Below, in pieces: positions 38,392-47,119 of a DNA stretch of 64,000 bases. Within the stretch, counting starts at the first letter, position 1. Every line of letters begins with the position of its first letter. This stretch comes from Terrimesophilobacter mesophilus (GTDB taxonomy: Bacteria > Actinomycetota > Actinomycetes > Actinomycetales > Microbacteriaceae): NCBI RefSeq assembly GCF_014200375.1, contig NZ_JACHBP010000001.1:1860001-1924000 (forward strand), written 5' to 3'. The notes under the pieces were generated by a model that was given only the letters and a program-made list of their open reading frames with translations, was not told the DNA's origin and searched no databases. Made by a program: the position numbers and the translations under genes.

Positions 38392-38985
38392 ATGCGCGAA
38401 GAGACGGCGGACACCCCCTCCACGATCGATCCGATGATCGACCCGAGGTACATCGACCCGGATCAGGTTCTGATCCCCCGCGGCGGGATGGATCCGGCCG
38501 AGCTGGAGGCTGTCATCTCCGTCCTTTCGGCAGTGCGCCGCTGGCGGGAGGCTGAAGAGCGGATGAGTGAAGAGTCCCGCCGCCAGATGCACCTCGGTGA
38601 CAATGACATGAAGGCGATGCGTTTCATCATCGTGTCGACCAACTGGGGTACGTCGGCGACTCCCGGGATGATCGCGGAGCACCTGGGCATCTCCACGGCA
38701 TCCACCACCAAACTCCTCGACCGGCTTGCCGCTGCCGGCCACATCACGCGCACACCGCATCCGGCCGATCGACGGGCCATCGTCATCACCGTCAACGAGC
38801 GCGCCCACGACGAGGTGCAGGAGAGGGTGGGGCGACTGCACGCGCGACGGTTCCAGGTCGCCGCGAAACTCGCCCCGGAGGAGCGGGAGGTCGTGATCCG
38901 GTTCCTGGATGATTTGTCTGCGACGGGCACTGTCGAGGCCGGCACTGTCGAGACGGGCACTGTCGAGACGGGGGATGTCGACTGA
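38392..38985 (+). CDS. MarR family transcriptional regulator
   Basis: A 197-aa regulator. The winged helix includes ATPGMIAEHLGISTASTTKL (recognition helix) and the wing THITRTPHPADRRAIVI-like segment near residues 118-132. A roughly 35-residue polar N-terminal arm precedes the domain. The C-terminus is a repeat-built tail (GTVE-xx units). The stop overlaps the ATG of an MMPL exporter, which it likely represses, a common pairing for drug- or lipid-responsive control. Confidence 0.88.
   Translation: MREETADTPSTIDPMIDPRYIDPDQVLIPRGGMDPAELEAVISVLSAVRRWREAEERMSEESRRQMHLGDNDMKAMRFIIVSTNWGTSATPGMIAEHLGISTASTTKLLDRLAAAGHITRTPHPADRRAIVITVNERAHDEVQERVGRLHARRFQVAAKLAPEEREVVIRFLDDLSATGTVEAGTVETGTVETGDVD
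38926..38982 (+). repeat. 15-bp tandem repeat in the 3' end of marR
   Basis: Units starting GGCACTGTCGAG at 38926, 38941 and 38956, with a degenerate fourth at 38971. Each encodes five residues (G-T-V-E-A/T). A multiple of three, so copy-number change would keep the frame. Confidence 0.75.
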
Positions 38986-41174
38986 TGGCGCGCAACGATT
39001 CGGCGACCGGCGCGACCGCCGGCCGGTCTCGCATCCGGTGGGCCAGGATCGGCATCCCGGCCATCCTGCTCATCATCTGGTTCGCGGCCGCGGCAATCGG
39101 TGGCCCGACATTCGGCAAGCTCTCTTCGGTCTCGAGCAACGACCAGGCTTCCTTCCTCCCTGCGACCGCAGAGTCGACGGAAGCCATCGCGTGGCAGAAG
39201 AAGTTCACCGACTCCGACGCGATCCCCGCCGTCGTCGTCATCGAGTCGACGTCGACGATCGACAGGTCGGACCTGTCCGGCTTCGCCGCGCTCGGAGAGA
39301 AGCTCGGGGAGGTCGAGGGGGTCGAGTCACCCGAATCGGGCCAGGACACATCCGTCGTCGGCCCGATCCCGTCGAAGGACGGTCTGGCCATCGAGTACAT
39401 CGTCCCGATTGCCGAGTCGGATGGCCTGAGAGTCGTCATCGCCGACCTGCGCTCCGTCGTGAGCGACAATGTGCCGCACGGCATGACCGGCTACGTGACC
39501 GGCCCGGCAGGCTTGACGGCAGACCTGGTCAGCGCCTTCGGCGGCATCGACGGAATCCTGCTCCTGGTGGCGGGTGGCGCGGTGTTCCTGATCCTGCTTC
39601 TCGTCTACCGGTCGGTCGTACTGCCCTTCCTGGTCCTGCTGACGTCGGTGTTCGCGCTGTGCGCGGCCATCCTGCTCGTCTACGCCTTCGCGAGCTGGGG
39701 ATGGATCTCCCTGAGTGGGCAGAGTCAGGGAATCCTGTCGATCCTCGTGATCGGAGCCGCGACGGATTACTCGCTACTCCTCGTTGCGCGGTTCAAGGAG
39801 GCCCTCGGTCACGTCGAGTCGCGCTGGAGCGCCATCCTGCGTGCGCTGCGCGCGGCATGGGAGCCCATCGTCGCGTCCGGCGCCACTGTCATCATCGCCC
39901 TGCTGTGCCTTCTGTTCTCCGACCTGAACTCGAACAAGAGTCTCGGCCCCATCGCCGCAATCGGAATCGTGTTCTCGCTCCTCGCCGCGCTCACCCTCCT
40001 GCCCACCTTCCTGGTTCTGTTCGGGCGCACGGCGTTCTGGCCGATCCGGCCGACGTATGTTCCCGATTCCGACCGGGAGCCCGCGTCGCCGGGGACCCTT
40101 CGCGGGCTCGTCGGCGTGACGGGCATCTGGCGCCGAATCGGGACTCTGGTTTCGCGACGACCGCGCGTGACCTGGATCGTCGCACTGGTTGTCCTGCTCG
40201 CCGGCGGCTCCGGCATCCTTCAGCTTCAGGCCAACGGTGTCCCGCAGACCGACCTGGTCCTCACACAATCGGATGCCGTCGATGGCCAGGCCGTTCTTGC
40301 CAGGCACTTCGATGCGGGCTCGGGAAGCCCCATTGTCGTGGTGAGCGACGAGTCGTCGGCGAACGACATCGTCAGCGCGCTCGAGGCCACGAAGGGGATC
40401 AGCTCTGCGTCGATCGTCCCCGGCACCGCGCGCCCGACCATGGACCCGACCGCGCCGCCCCCTGTGCCTGCCGTACGCGACGGCAAGGTCCTCGTCAACG
40501 CGGTGCTCGACTATGAGGCTGACTCCGACGACGCGGAGAACGTCGTGAGGGAGTTGCGAACGACGCTTCCGGCCATCGATCCTTCCGTGCTGGTCGGCGG
40601 AGTCACAGCGATCGCGCTCGACACGACGGACACCTCGTTGAGTGACCTCACGAAGATCATCCCCATCGTCCTCGTGGTGATCCTGCTCATCCTCATGCTG
40701 CTCCTGCGGTCGATCCTTGCGCCGGTGCTGCTCATCCTGAGCGTGGTCATCTCCTACGGCACCGCGCTCGGCGTGTCCGCCCTCGTCTTCAACCACGTGT
40801 TCGGGTTCCCCGGCGCGGATGCCGCGGTGCCGCTCTTCGGGTTCGTCTTCCTCGTCGCGCTCGGGGTGGACTACAACATCTTCCTCATGACGAGGGTGCG
40901 GGAGGAGTCGCTCAAACTCGGAACGAGACCCGGCATCCTGAGGGGTCTCGGCGTGACAGGCAGTGTCATCACATCGGCAGGCGTCGTGCTCGCGGCGACG
41001 TTCGCGGCGCTGTCGGTCATTCCGATCCTGTTTCTCGTGCAGATCGCCTTCATCGTGGCGTTCGGAGTCCTCGTCGACACGATCGTCGTCCGATCGCTTC
41101 TGGTACCGGCACTGTCGTACGACATCGGTCGGTCGATCTGGTGGCCGTCGAGGCTCGCCAGCTCGGCCGACTGA
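38985..41174 (+). CDS. MMPL/RND family exporter
   Basis: A 729-aa membrane transporter with two copies of the 6-helix unit: one helix near residue 25 and a five-helix group near 185-345, then a helix near 400 and a second group near 555-720. Large extracellular loops follow helices 1 and 7. Typical motifs are GAATDYSLLLVARFKE and ALGVDYNIFLMTRVREE, carrying the proton-relay Asp-Tyr pair. Exports lipids or hydrophobic drugs. Starts in the marR stop codon (TGATG). Confidence 0.9.
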   Translation: MARNDSATGATAGRSRIRWARIGIPAILLIIWFAAAAIGGPTFGKLSSVSSNDQASFLPATAESTEAIAWQKKFTDSDAIPAVVVIESTSTIDRSDLSGFAALGEKLGEVEGVESPESGQDTSVVGPIPSKDGLAIEYIVPIAESDGLRVVIADLRSVVSDNVPHGMTGYVTGPAGLTADLVSAFGGIDGILLLVAGGAVFLILLLVYRSVVLPFLVLLTSVFALCAAILLVYAFASWGWISLSGQSQGILSILVIGAATDYSLLLVARFKEALGHVESRWSAILRALRAAWEPIVASGATVIIALLCLLFSDLNSNKSLGPIAAIGIVFSLLAALTLLPTFLVLFGRTAFWPIRPTYVPDSDREPASPGTLRGLVGVTGIWRRIGTLVSRRPRVTWIVALVVLLAGGSGILQLQANGVPQTDLVLTQSDAVDGQAVLARHFDAGSGSPIVVVSDESSANDIVSALEATKGISSASIVPGTARPTMDPTAPPPVPAVRDGKVLVNAVLDYEADSDDAENVVRELRTTLPAIDPSVLVGGVTAIALDTTDTSLSDLTKIIPIVLVVILLILMLLLRSILAPVLLILSVVISYGTALGVSALVFNHVFGFPGADAAVPLFGFVFLVALGVDYNIFLMTRVREESLKLGTRPGILRGLGVTGSVITSAGVVLAATFAALSVIPILFLVQIAFIVAFGVLVDTIVVRSLLVPALSYDIGRSIWWPSRLASSAD

Positions 41175-41181
41175 GTGCGAC

Positions 41182-41613
41182 CTATTCTGTCGTGTGGCGA
41201 CCGGTCGCGGGCGAAGCGAGAAGGTCGCGGATCTCGGTGAGCAGCTGGAGCTCGTCCGGCGGGACATCCTCTTCCGAGGCGCCGGCCTTGCGACGTGCTT
41301 CCGCGCGCTCCTTGAGCTTGTTCACCGGAAGCACGAGCGCGAAATACACCGCAGCGGCGACGAGGATGAACTGGATCGCCGCGGCGACAAGCGCGCCGAA
41401 GAGGATCTCGGCCTTGCCGCCGGCGAGGGTCGGAATCGTCACGATCCAGGCCCCGTTGAGGTCCTCGGCGTTGAAGAGCGCGCCGAGTGCCGGATTGATG
41501 ATCCCGGTGACCAGCGCGTTGATGATGGCGGTGAACGCTGCGCCGATGACGACCGCGACGGCGAGGTCGATCACGTTGCCGCGCATGATGAATTCCTTGA
41601 ATCCCTTGAACAT
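41182..41613 (-). CDS. mscL: Large-conductance mechanosensitive channel
   Basis: A 143-aa pentameric emergency channel opened by membrane tension. The N-terminal FKEFIMRGNVIDLAVAVVIG and the first helix with FTAIINALV are canonical; the second helix is FILVAAAVYFALVLPVNKL; the C-terminus is a helical bundle. Lies 2 nt after the FmdB-type gene. Confidence 0.95.
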   Translation of the reverse strand: MFKGFKEFIMRGNVIDLAVAVVIGAAFTAIINALVTGIINPALGALFNAEDLNGAWIVTIPTLAGGKAEILFGALVAAAIQFILVAAAVYFALVLPVNKLKERAEARRKAGASEEDVPPDELQLLTEIRDLLASPATGRHTTE

Positions 41614-41615
41614 GA

Positions 41616-41957
41616 CTACTCCTTCTTTCCCGATCTGCTCCCGGAGCCGGGAGTCGACTGTGCCGCGGCCGCGTTCCTCGCGGGCGCTGCCTTTGCCGCC
41701 GCATCCTTCGCTGCCGGCGTGGCGGAAGTCGAGCCATCGCCCGAGGTGGACTCCTTCTTCGCCTTCTCCTTCGGTGGCGCGGCCCTGGAGTCGTTCCGGT
41801 AGAACCCTGCGCCGGTGAAGGAGACCCCGACCGGGCTGAACACCTTGCGCAAGAGGCCGCCGCAGCTGGGGCACACCGTCAGCGAATCGTCGGTGAACGA
41901 CTGTTGCACATCGAAGGCGTTGCCGCATTCCGTGCATCGGTAGGAGTAGGTGGGCAC
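41616..41957 (-). CDS. FmdB family zinc-ribbon protein
   Basis: A 113-aa protein. The N-terminal zinc ribbon (YRCTECGNAFDV, TVCPSCGGLLRK) is that of FmdB-type putative regulators; then SFTGAGFY, followed by a 60-residue Ala/Lys/Ser-rich disordered tail. GTG start with AAGGA upstream. Commonly found between the formyltetrahydrofolate cyclo-ligase and mscL genes, as here. Confidence 0.88.
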   Translation of the reverse strand: MPTYSYRCTECGNAFDVQQSFTDDSLTVCPSCGGLLRKVFSPVGVSFTGAGFYRNDSRAAPPKEKAKKESTSGDGSTSATPAAKDAAAKAAPARNAAAAQSTPGSGSRSGKKE

Positions 41958-41965
41958 AGGGTTCC

Positions 41966-42556
41966 TTAGTTGGCAGATCCGGTGAAACTGGTGATGCCCA
42001 CCGGGGTGACGACGCCGTTGACGCGCTTGTCGTGAAGTTCGGTGGGCACGGTGTCGACGAGCTCATTGTCGAAGATCACGGCGAACACGGGTGGGCACTT
42101 CTCCATCGATCCGAGTGTGCGGTCGAAGTATCCGCGACCCCACCCCATCCGCATGCCGGTCCGGTCGACTGCCGCGGCAGGAACGATGATGAGGTCGACG
42201 TCATTGATCGCTATCGGGCCGAGGAGTTCGCCGACCGGTTCGGGCATCCCGTCGATGCCCTCCTGCTCAGCGTCGCTCGACACTGCCCAGTCGAGGAGAC
42301 CGTCGTTCCTGCTCACAGGCAGCAGGACCCGGATGTCGTGCTCCTGCGCCCACTGGAGGTACGGCCGGATGTTCGGCTCGTCATGGGCAGGCAGGTACGC
42401 GGCGATGGAGTGCGCGTGAAAGTCGGAGGAGAGATCGATGAGATTCTGGGTGATCGACGCCGTCGCGTTGTCGCGCTCAGGGGACGTCATGGTGCGGCGT
42501 CGCCCCCGCAGTTCTGCACGGAGCGCCCGCTTCTGGTGGCTCTCGTCACCGCTCAT
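41966..42556 (-). CDS. 5-formyltetrahydrofolate cyclo-ligase
   Basis: A 196-aa enzyme recycling 5-formyl-THF to methenyl-THF with ATP. Family motifs: the basic KRALRAELRGRRR near the N-terminus and GMRMGWGRGYFDRTL near the C-terminus. The ATG lies 6 nt after TAAACT on the minus strand, a leaderless arrangement, divergent from galU. The fmdB-type gene follows after 8 nt. Confidence 0.92.
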   Translation of the reverse strand: MSGDESHQKRALRAELRGRRRTMTSPERDNATASITQNLIDLSSDFHAHSIAAYLPAHDEPNIRPYLQWAQEHDIRVLLPVSRNDGLLDWAVSSDAEQEGIDGMPEPVGELLGPIAINDVDLIIVPAAAVDRTGMRMGWGRGYFDRTLGSMEKCPPVFAVIFDNELVDTVPTELHDKRVNGVVTPVGITSFTGSAN

Positions 42557-42562
42557 ACAGTC

Positions 42563-42589
42563 AGTTTACGGCGGCGGGAACGGTAACCT
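42563..42589. promoter_or_regulatory. Back-to-back leaderless promoters of the cyclo-ligase gene and galU
   Basis: TAAACT (42563-42568, minus) is 6 nt before the cyclo-ligase ATG and TAACCT (42584-42589, plus) is 6 nt before the galU ATG. The two -10 boxes are only 15 bp apart, so polymerase could hardly occupy both at once. Confidence 0.5.
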
Positions 42590-42595
42590 TGCCCC

Positions 42596-43504
42596 ATGGC
42601 ATTCCAGATCACCAAGGCGGTCATCCCCGCGGCGGGTCTCGGCACCCGATTCCTCCCGGCGACGAAGGCGATGCCGAAGGAAATGCTTCCGGTCGTGGAC
42701 AAACCGGCCATCCAGTACGTCGTCGAGGAGGCGGTCGCGGCCGGGCTCAAGGACGTCCTCATGATCACCGGACGGAACAAGAGCGCGCTCGAGAATCATT
42801 TCGACCGGGTCGGTGAACTCGAGGCGGCGCTCGAACGCAAGGGCGACACGGTGCGCCTGCAGAAGGTCAACTATTCGACAGAGCTCGCCGAGGTGCACTA
42901 CCTCCGTCAGGGTGATCCTCTCGGCCTCGGGCACGCCGTGCTGCGGGCGAGGATGCATGTCGGTAACCAGCCGTTCGCCGTGCTGCTCGGCGACGACCTG
43001 ATCGACGAGCGGGATCCGCTGCTCACCCGCATGCTTCAGGTGCAGGCCGAGCGGAACGCATCCGTCATCGCACTGCTCGAAGTCGATCCCTCCCAGGCGC
43101 ATCTCTACGGGATCGCCACGGTGGAGGCCGCGGATGCGCGAACGGCCGGGGATGACGATGTCGTGCGCATCACCGGACTGGTCGAGAAGCCTGCGGAGGG
43201 CACGCAGCTGTCGAACCTGGCCATCATCGGCCGATATGTACTCCGGCCGGAGATCTTCGACATCCTCGACCGCACGGAGCCGGGCAAGGGCGGCGAGATC
43301 CAACTGACGGATGCCCTCGAGACGCTTGCGGCCGACCCGTCGATCGCCGGAGGGGTGTACGGCGTCATCTTCCGGGGCCGCCGGTACGACACGGGTGATC
43401 GCCTCGACTACATCAAGGCCATCGTGCAGCTCGCCGTGGAACGGCGGGACCTCGGGCCCGACCTGCGCCCGTGGCTCAAGCAGTTCTCGAGCACGCTGGA
43501 CTGA
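42596..43504 (+). CDS. galU: UTP-glucose-1-phosphate uridylyltransferase
   Basis: A 302-aa nucleotidyltransferase making UDP-glucose. Active-site blocks: VIPAAGLGTRFLPATKAMPKE, LPVVDKPAIQYVVEEA, GDPLGLGHAVL, LLGDDLID and VEKPAEG. First gene of a galU-acetyltransferase-membrane protein group in the same direction. Confidence 0.96.
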   Translation: MAFQITKAVIPAAGLGTRFLPATKAMPKEMLPVVDKPAIQYVVEEAVAAGLKDVLMITGRNKSALENHFDRVGELEAALERKGDTVRLQKVNYSTELAEVHYLRQGDPLGLGHAVLRARMHVGNQPFAVLLGDDLIDERDPLLTRMLQVQAERNASVIALLEVDPSQAHLYGIATVEAADARTAGDDDVVRITGLVEKPAEGTQLSNLAIIGRYVLRPEIFDILDRTEPGKGGEIQLTDALETLAADPSIAGGVYGVIFRGRRYDTGDRLDYIKAIVQLAVERRDLGPDLRPWLKQFSSTLD

Positions 43505-43507
43505 TCC

Positions 43508-44155
43508 GTGATCATCCCCACGCTCACCGAGGGTGCAGTGACCATTCGCGGCATCAGGGTGCGGGATGCCAGGAAGCTCGAGCGCGAACTCCTCGACAAC
43601 CGCACCTGGCTTCGCAAGTGGGAGGCGACCAACCCGCACGGAGCGATGAGCTTCGATGTGCGCTCCAGCATCCGGAGCCTGCTCGGCAATGCGCGGGCGG
43701 GGCTCGGACTCCCGTTCATCGTCGAGCACGACGGCGCGCTCGCCGGTCAGCTGAACGTGTCATCGATCTCGTGGGGCAGTGTGTCATCGGCGACGATCGG
43801 ATACTGGGTCGCCGAACGTGTCGCCGGTAAGTCGGTCACGCCGACCGCCGTTGCCCTCGCGACGGATTTCTGCTTCTACCAGTTGGGCCTGCACCGCATG
43901 GAGATCTGCATCCGGCCGGAGAATGAGGCCTCGCTTCGCGTCGTCGAGAAGCTCGGGTTCCGCTATGAGGGTCTTCGTCGTCGGTACATCCACATCAACG
44001 GGGACTGGCGGGACCACTTCTGCTTCGCACTCGTCGTCGATGAGCTTCCGGTCGGCGTTCTGCGCCGCTGGCTCGACGGAAGGGTGCCGGATGGAGCAGG
44101 CATCGTGCCTGCTGCCGACCGTGCGGCAGCGCGGGAAGCGTTCGGGAAGCCGTAG
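43508..44155 (+). CDS. GNAT family acetyltransferase, RimJ/RimL-like
   Basis: A 215-aa N-acetyltransferase. The GNAT core shows IGYWVAERVAGKSVTPTAV (acetyl-CoA-binding region), LHRMEICIRPENEASLRVVEKLGF and YEGLRRRYIHINGDWRDH, as in ribosomal-protein-alanine acetyltransferases. GTG start 3 nt after galU. The actinobacterial galU neighbourhood regularly contains a rimJ-type gene. Confidence 0.88.
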   Translation: MIIPTLTEGAVTIRGIRVRDARKLERELLDNRTWLRKWEATNPHGAMSFDVRSSIRSLLGNARAGLGLPFIVEHDGALAGQLNVSSISWGSVSSATIGYWVAERVAGKSVTPTAVALATDFCFYQLGLHRMEICIRPENEASLRVVEKLGFRYEGLRRRYIHINGDWRDHFCFALVVDELPVGVLRRWLDGRVPDGAGIVPAADRAAAREAFGKP

Positions 44156-44206
44156 GCACGGCGCGCCAGAGCCGCGTTCCGGGGCACTCGCCCTACCGTT
44201 AACCGC

Positions 44207-45139
44207 ATGGGAATCGATGGGGTCGGCTCGAGCGTTGTCATCGCCCTCGCCGCCGTGCTGTGGTTCCTCTACCTCATCCCCACCTGGCTGAAGCGCAGGG
44301 AATACCTGGCGACGGAGCGCAACGCCGTGAGACTCCAGCAGACGATGCGGGTTCTCGCCGAGAGCGCGGAGGTTCCCTCCGTCGTGCGCGTCGAAGCGAC
44401 GGCCAGGGCCGTCGCCGCGCAACAACGTGCACTGCGCAGGAACCAGCGGGGCGCCGGCGCCAGGGCGGCGTTCGCTGTTCCGGAAACCACGGGGTCCGGC
44501 TCCGCAGGCATCGCGCCGTTCACCGCAGCGAGTACCGCGCGCCGTCTTCGCCGATCGCGCGCGTTCGCATCGGTCGTTCTGCTCGCGTCGATCGTCGCGG
44601 GCGGTTTCGGATGGGCCGCGCTCGTCTCCGAGGGAAGCTGGCTGCTGCTCGCGGTGTCCGTGGTGGTTGCGCTCGGAGCGCTGGGGTTGCTGAGCCAGGC
44701 GGCCGCGGTCACACGTGCCCGGACGGAGCTTCGTCGTGCCGCGATCGCTTCACCGACGAGCTCGGAACTCCACGATCACGCGGACTATGCGCCGGCCCGC
44801 CCGTCCGGTTGGACTCCCGTGCCCGTGCCCAAGCCGCTCTACCTTTCGCGGCCGGCCTCGGCGGCGCCCGCCGGTCGCGTGGCCGAGGAGCATTCTCGCT
44901 CGGCCGCTTCGACCGAGCGGCGGATCGATCATGCTGCTGCCCTGCGCGTTGCCGCCGCTGAAGCCGAGAGCGCCCTGCGGGCTGCCCAGGCATCGCCCGA
45001 GGTCACGCGAATCGCCTCGCCGTCGATGCCGACAGAATCTGCGCCGAGCAGGTTCGCCTCGATGGGGATTCTGGACCCGGCAGGCAATGCGTCGGCGGAC
45101 CTCGACGAGATCCTGCGCCGCCGCCGCGCCGTCGGCTGA
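44207..45139 (+). CDS. Membrane protein, probable SepX/GlpR-type divisome component
   Basis: A 310-aa protein. It opens with a membrane helix (VVIALAAVLWFLYLIPTWL), then a charged helical segment, two more helices (about 120-140 and 145-165) and an Ala/Pro/Ser-rich cytoplasmic tail. No enzymatic motif. Gene order galU-rimJ-like-this gene matches, as I recall it, that of SepX/GlpR, an actinobacterial cell-division membrane protein, so the name rests on order and topology. A -10-like TACCGT lies 7 nt before the ATG. Confidence 0.55.
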   Translation: MGIDGVGSSVVIALAAVLWFLYLIPTWLKRREYLATERNAVRLQQTMRVLAESAEVPSVVRVEATARAVAAQQRALRRNQRGAGARAAFAVPETTGSGSAGIAPFTAASTARRLRRSRAFASVVLLASIVAGGFGWAALVSEGSWLLLAVSVVVALGALGLLSQAAAVTRARTELRRAAIASPTSSELHDHADYAPARPSGWTPVPVPKPLYLSRPASAAPAGRVAEEHSRSAASTERRIDHAAALRVAAAEAESALRAAQASPEVTRIASPSMPTESAPSRFASMGILDPAGNASADLDEILRRRRAVG

Positions 45140-45193
45140 GCCGTCCAGGGCAGCCGGTGTATCGAAACCGGCACGGCACGCGTGATAACGTAG

Positions 45194-47119
45194 CTACGCA
45201 TCATCCGGGGCTATGGCGCAGTTGGTAGCGCGCTTCGTTCGCATCGAAGAGGTCAGGAGTTCGAATCTCCTTAGCTCCACCAAAAGTCTGTTACTCAAAC
45301 TATTGACCTGAAAAAAGGCTGTCCGGCTTCGTGCTGAACGGCCTTTTCTGTCGTCGGCGGGGCTGGCATTGATGTTGAGTCTCCAGGCTCGTTCTGCTTC
45401 GCGCATTTCGCTGCTGAGCAGGGTATTGAATGGTTCGCGTAGCTCAGTGCGAATGCTGATGCCGCCTGGAGAGTTGTCATCGCAGGTCACAAGGATTCGT
45501 TCGAAGAGGGCTTGGTTGAATAGCTTTTTGATGTGATCGGGCGCGGTTTTATATGCGTTTCCACAGTGCTCGGTGAGGTCCAGGGCTGCTTGGAGATTCT
45601 TTTCGACGACATCAAAGTGGGCACTGGTTGCGGTTAGTTTGTGCTCGATCTGTGCGAGCGCGGTCGTAATGCGGTCTTGCTCTTTACCGAGAAGGTCGAC
45701 CGAAATCGCACCGGCGTAGTGTGCTTCCATGAGCTTTCCTTGTTGACGCTGAAGCTTCTCCTTCTCACGCTGAAGGGATTGGTGTTCGGCTTCAACTTCG
45801 GTGCGTGCTTCTTGGAGGCCATTGCGGATCACTGTTTCTACCTGAATGCGGAACTTCGGCTCGAGCGTGATGCGCTGGTAGTGCTCGGTGATCTTCTTTT
45901 CAACTTCGTAGATGAGCACCGATTTTTGTTCGCAACGGGTCCTCTTGGAGTGCCGTCCGGCGCACATGAAGTATGGGTATTTTGCCCCAGTGGCTGAAGT
46001 GGATATTTGCACGAGGAGGCGTTCTTTGCAGGTGCCGCAGTAGACGGTGCTTTTCAGGTAGTGCGGGTGTTTGCGGACTCGTTCACCGTTGACGTGGGTG
46101 GCGAGAACTTCTTGAACTTGCTGCCAGATCATCGAGTCGATCAGCGGTTCATGACGACCGTCGTATGTGGCGTCCTGGAACCGCACTTTACCTTTGTAGT
46201 AAGGGTTGGTGAGGATTTTGTGCAGCAGCCCTTCACGGATCGGGGTCGATGGGAGTCTGGGGGTTGGCACCGTGGTCAAGCCTCGAGCGTTGAGGTGTTC
46301 GGCAAGTGAGGAGATGGTCCAATTACCGGTGGCATACAGTTCGAAGGCGAGTCGGATGAAGGGGGCGCGTTCCTCATCGATGATGACGGTTCGTACTTCG
46401 CGGCCTTCGGCATCAACATTGCGTTGGTTGCGGTAACCCAGTGGTGCGCGGCTAACGGTGCCGCCGCTTCGAGCCTTCTGGGTCATTCCTTTCATGACTT
46501 CAGCGGCAAGGTTGCGGGAGTAGAACTCTGCGATGGAAGACATGATGCCGTGGAGGAGCATGCCCGATGGGGTTTCGTCGATGCTTTCGGTAGTGGAAAC
46601 CAGGCGTACTTTCGAGGCTGACAGGGCTTGGCTGATCTCCACATCATCTGCCCGGTTTCGGGCAAGGCGGTCCAGTTTGTGAACGATGACATAGTCCACC
46701 GGGTGCTCATCAACATATTCGAGCATGCGTTGCAGCTCGGGCCGATTGGCTGAACGTGCCGAGGCACCCCGGTCGACAAACTCTTTGATGACGATCGCGC
46801 CCAGGGTGGCGGCTTTTCGTTTGTTGGCGTCACGCTGTGCGGGGATGGAGAAGCCTTCCGCTTCACCGCCACGGTGGGCTTGGTCGCGGGTTGATACCCG
46901 TAAATATGACACTGCCACTTTCGGGGTGAGGCATTGCTGTAGGGCTTCAGCCAACGGTGCCGCTGTTGGTATGGGGCTCATGGATGATGGGTCTCCTCTT
47001 AGATCCTCTCCATTGACGCTCTTCTGGCCCAAAGAGTCCAGCGTCGTTGACAATTCCGCAACACTCTCCGGGGGTGTGAGAGGAGGCTTGTTGGGTTCAG
47101 GATCGGCGGGTGAAGACAT
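45194..47119 (-). CDS. Large serine recombinase (site-specific integrase) running into tRNA-Ala
   Basis: A 641-aa frame. The resolvase domain spans about residues 66-215 with the catalytic Ser76 in SYLRVSTRDQ and the active-site block VDYVIVHKLDRLARN. A recombinase domain follows (RAPLGYRN, LTNPYYKGKV), then a zinc ribbon (YCGTCKERL, CAGRHSKRTRC) and a long coiled coil at about 420-500. The last 29 or so residues are read antisense through the tRNA gene, so the chromosomal attachment site supplies the C-terminus. GGGAG precedes the ATG at 47119; M47 (46981) is an alternative. It should integrate and, with a directionality factor, excise the element. Confidence 0.88.
   Translation of the reverse strand: MSSPADPEPNKPPLTPPESVAELSTTLDSLGQKSVNGEDLRGDPSSMSPIPTAAPLAEALQQCLTPKVAVSYLRVSTRDQAHRGGEAEGFSIPAQRDANKRKAATLGAIVIKEFVDRGASARSANRPELQRMLEYVDEHPVDYVIVHKLDRLARNRADDVEISQALSASKVRLVSTTESIDETPSGMLLHGIMSSIAEFYSRNLAAEVMKGMTQKARSGGTVSRAPLGYRNQRNVDAEGREVRTVIIDEERAPFIRLAFELYATGNWTISSLAEHLNARGLTTVPTPRLPSTPIREGLLHKILTNPYYKGKVRFQDATYDGRHEPLIDSMIWQQVQEVLATHVNGERVRKHPHYLKSTVYCGTCKERLLVQISTSATGAKYPYFMCAGRHSKRTRCEQKSVLIYEVEKKITEHYQRITLEPKFRIQVETVIRNGLQEARTEVEAEHQSLQREKEKLQRQQGKLMEAHYAGAISVDLLGKEQDRITTALAQIEHKLTATSAHFDVVEKNLQAALDLTEHCGNAYKTAPDHIKKLFNQALFERILVTCDDNSPGGISIRTELREPFNTLLSSEMREAERAWRLNINASPADDRKGRSARSRTAFFQVNSLSNRLLVELRRFELLTSSMRTKRATNCAIAPDDA
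45207..45282 (+). tRNA. tRNA-Ala (anticodon CGC), element integration site
   Basis: A full cloverleaf with acceptor GGGGCTA/TAGCTCC including the G3-U70 alanine identity pair, D-arm GCGC-AGTTGGTA-GCGC, anticodon stem CTTCG/CGAAG with loop TTCGCAT, T-arm AGGAG-TTCGAAT-CTCCT and encoded ACCA end. A likely promoter -10 (TAACGT) is about 20 nt upstream. GC content drops just after the 3' end, where a mobile element begins. Confidence 0.95.
45259..45283. other. Candidate attL at the tRNA-Ala 3' end
   Basis: The T-arm and 3' end of the tRNA form the junction between chromosome and island, next to the recombinase gene. The exact core cannot be set because the right end, where the direct repeat should recur, is outside the window. 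Confidence 0.5.
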
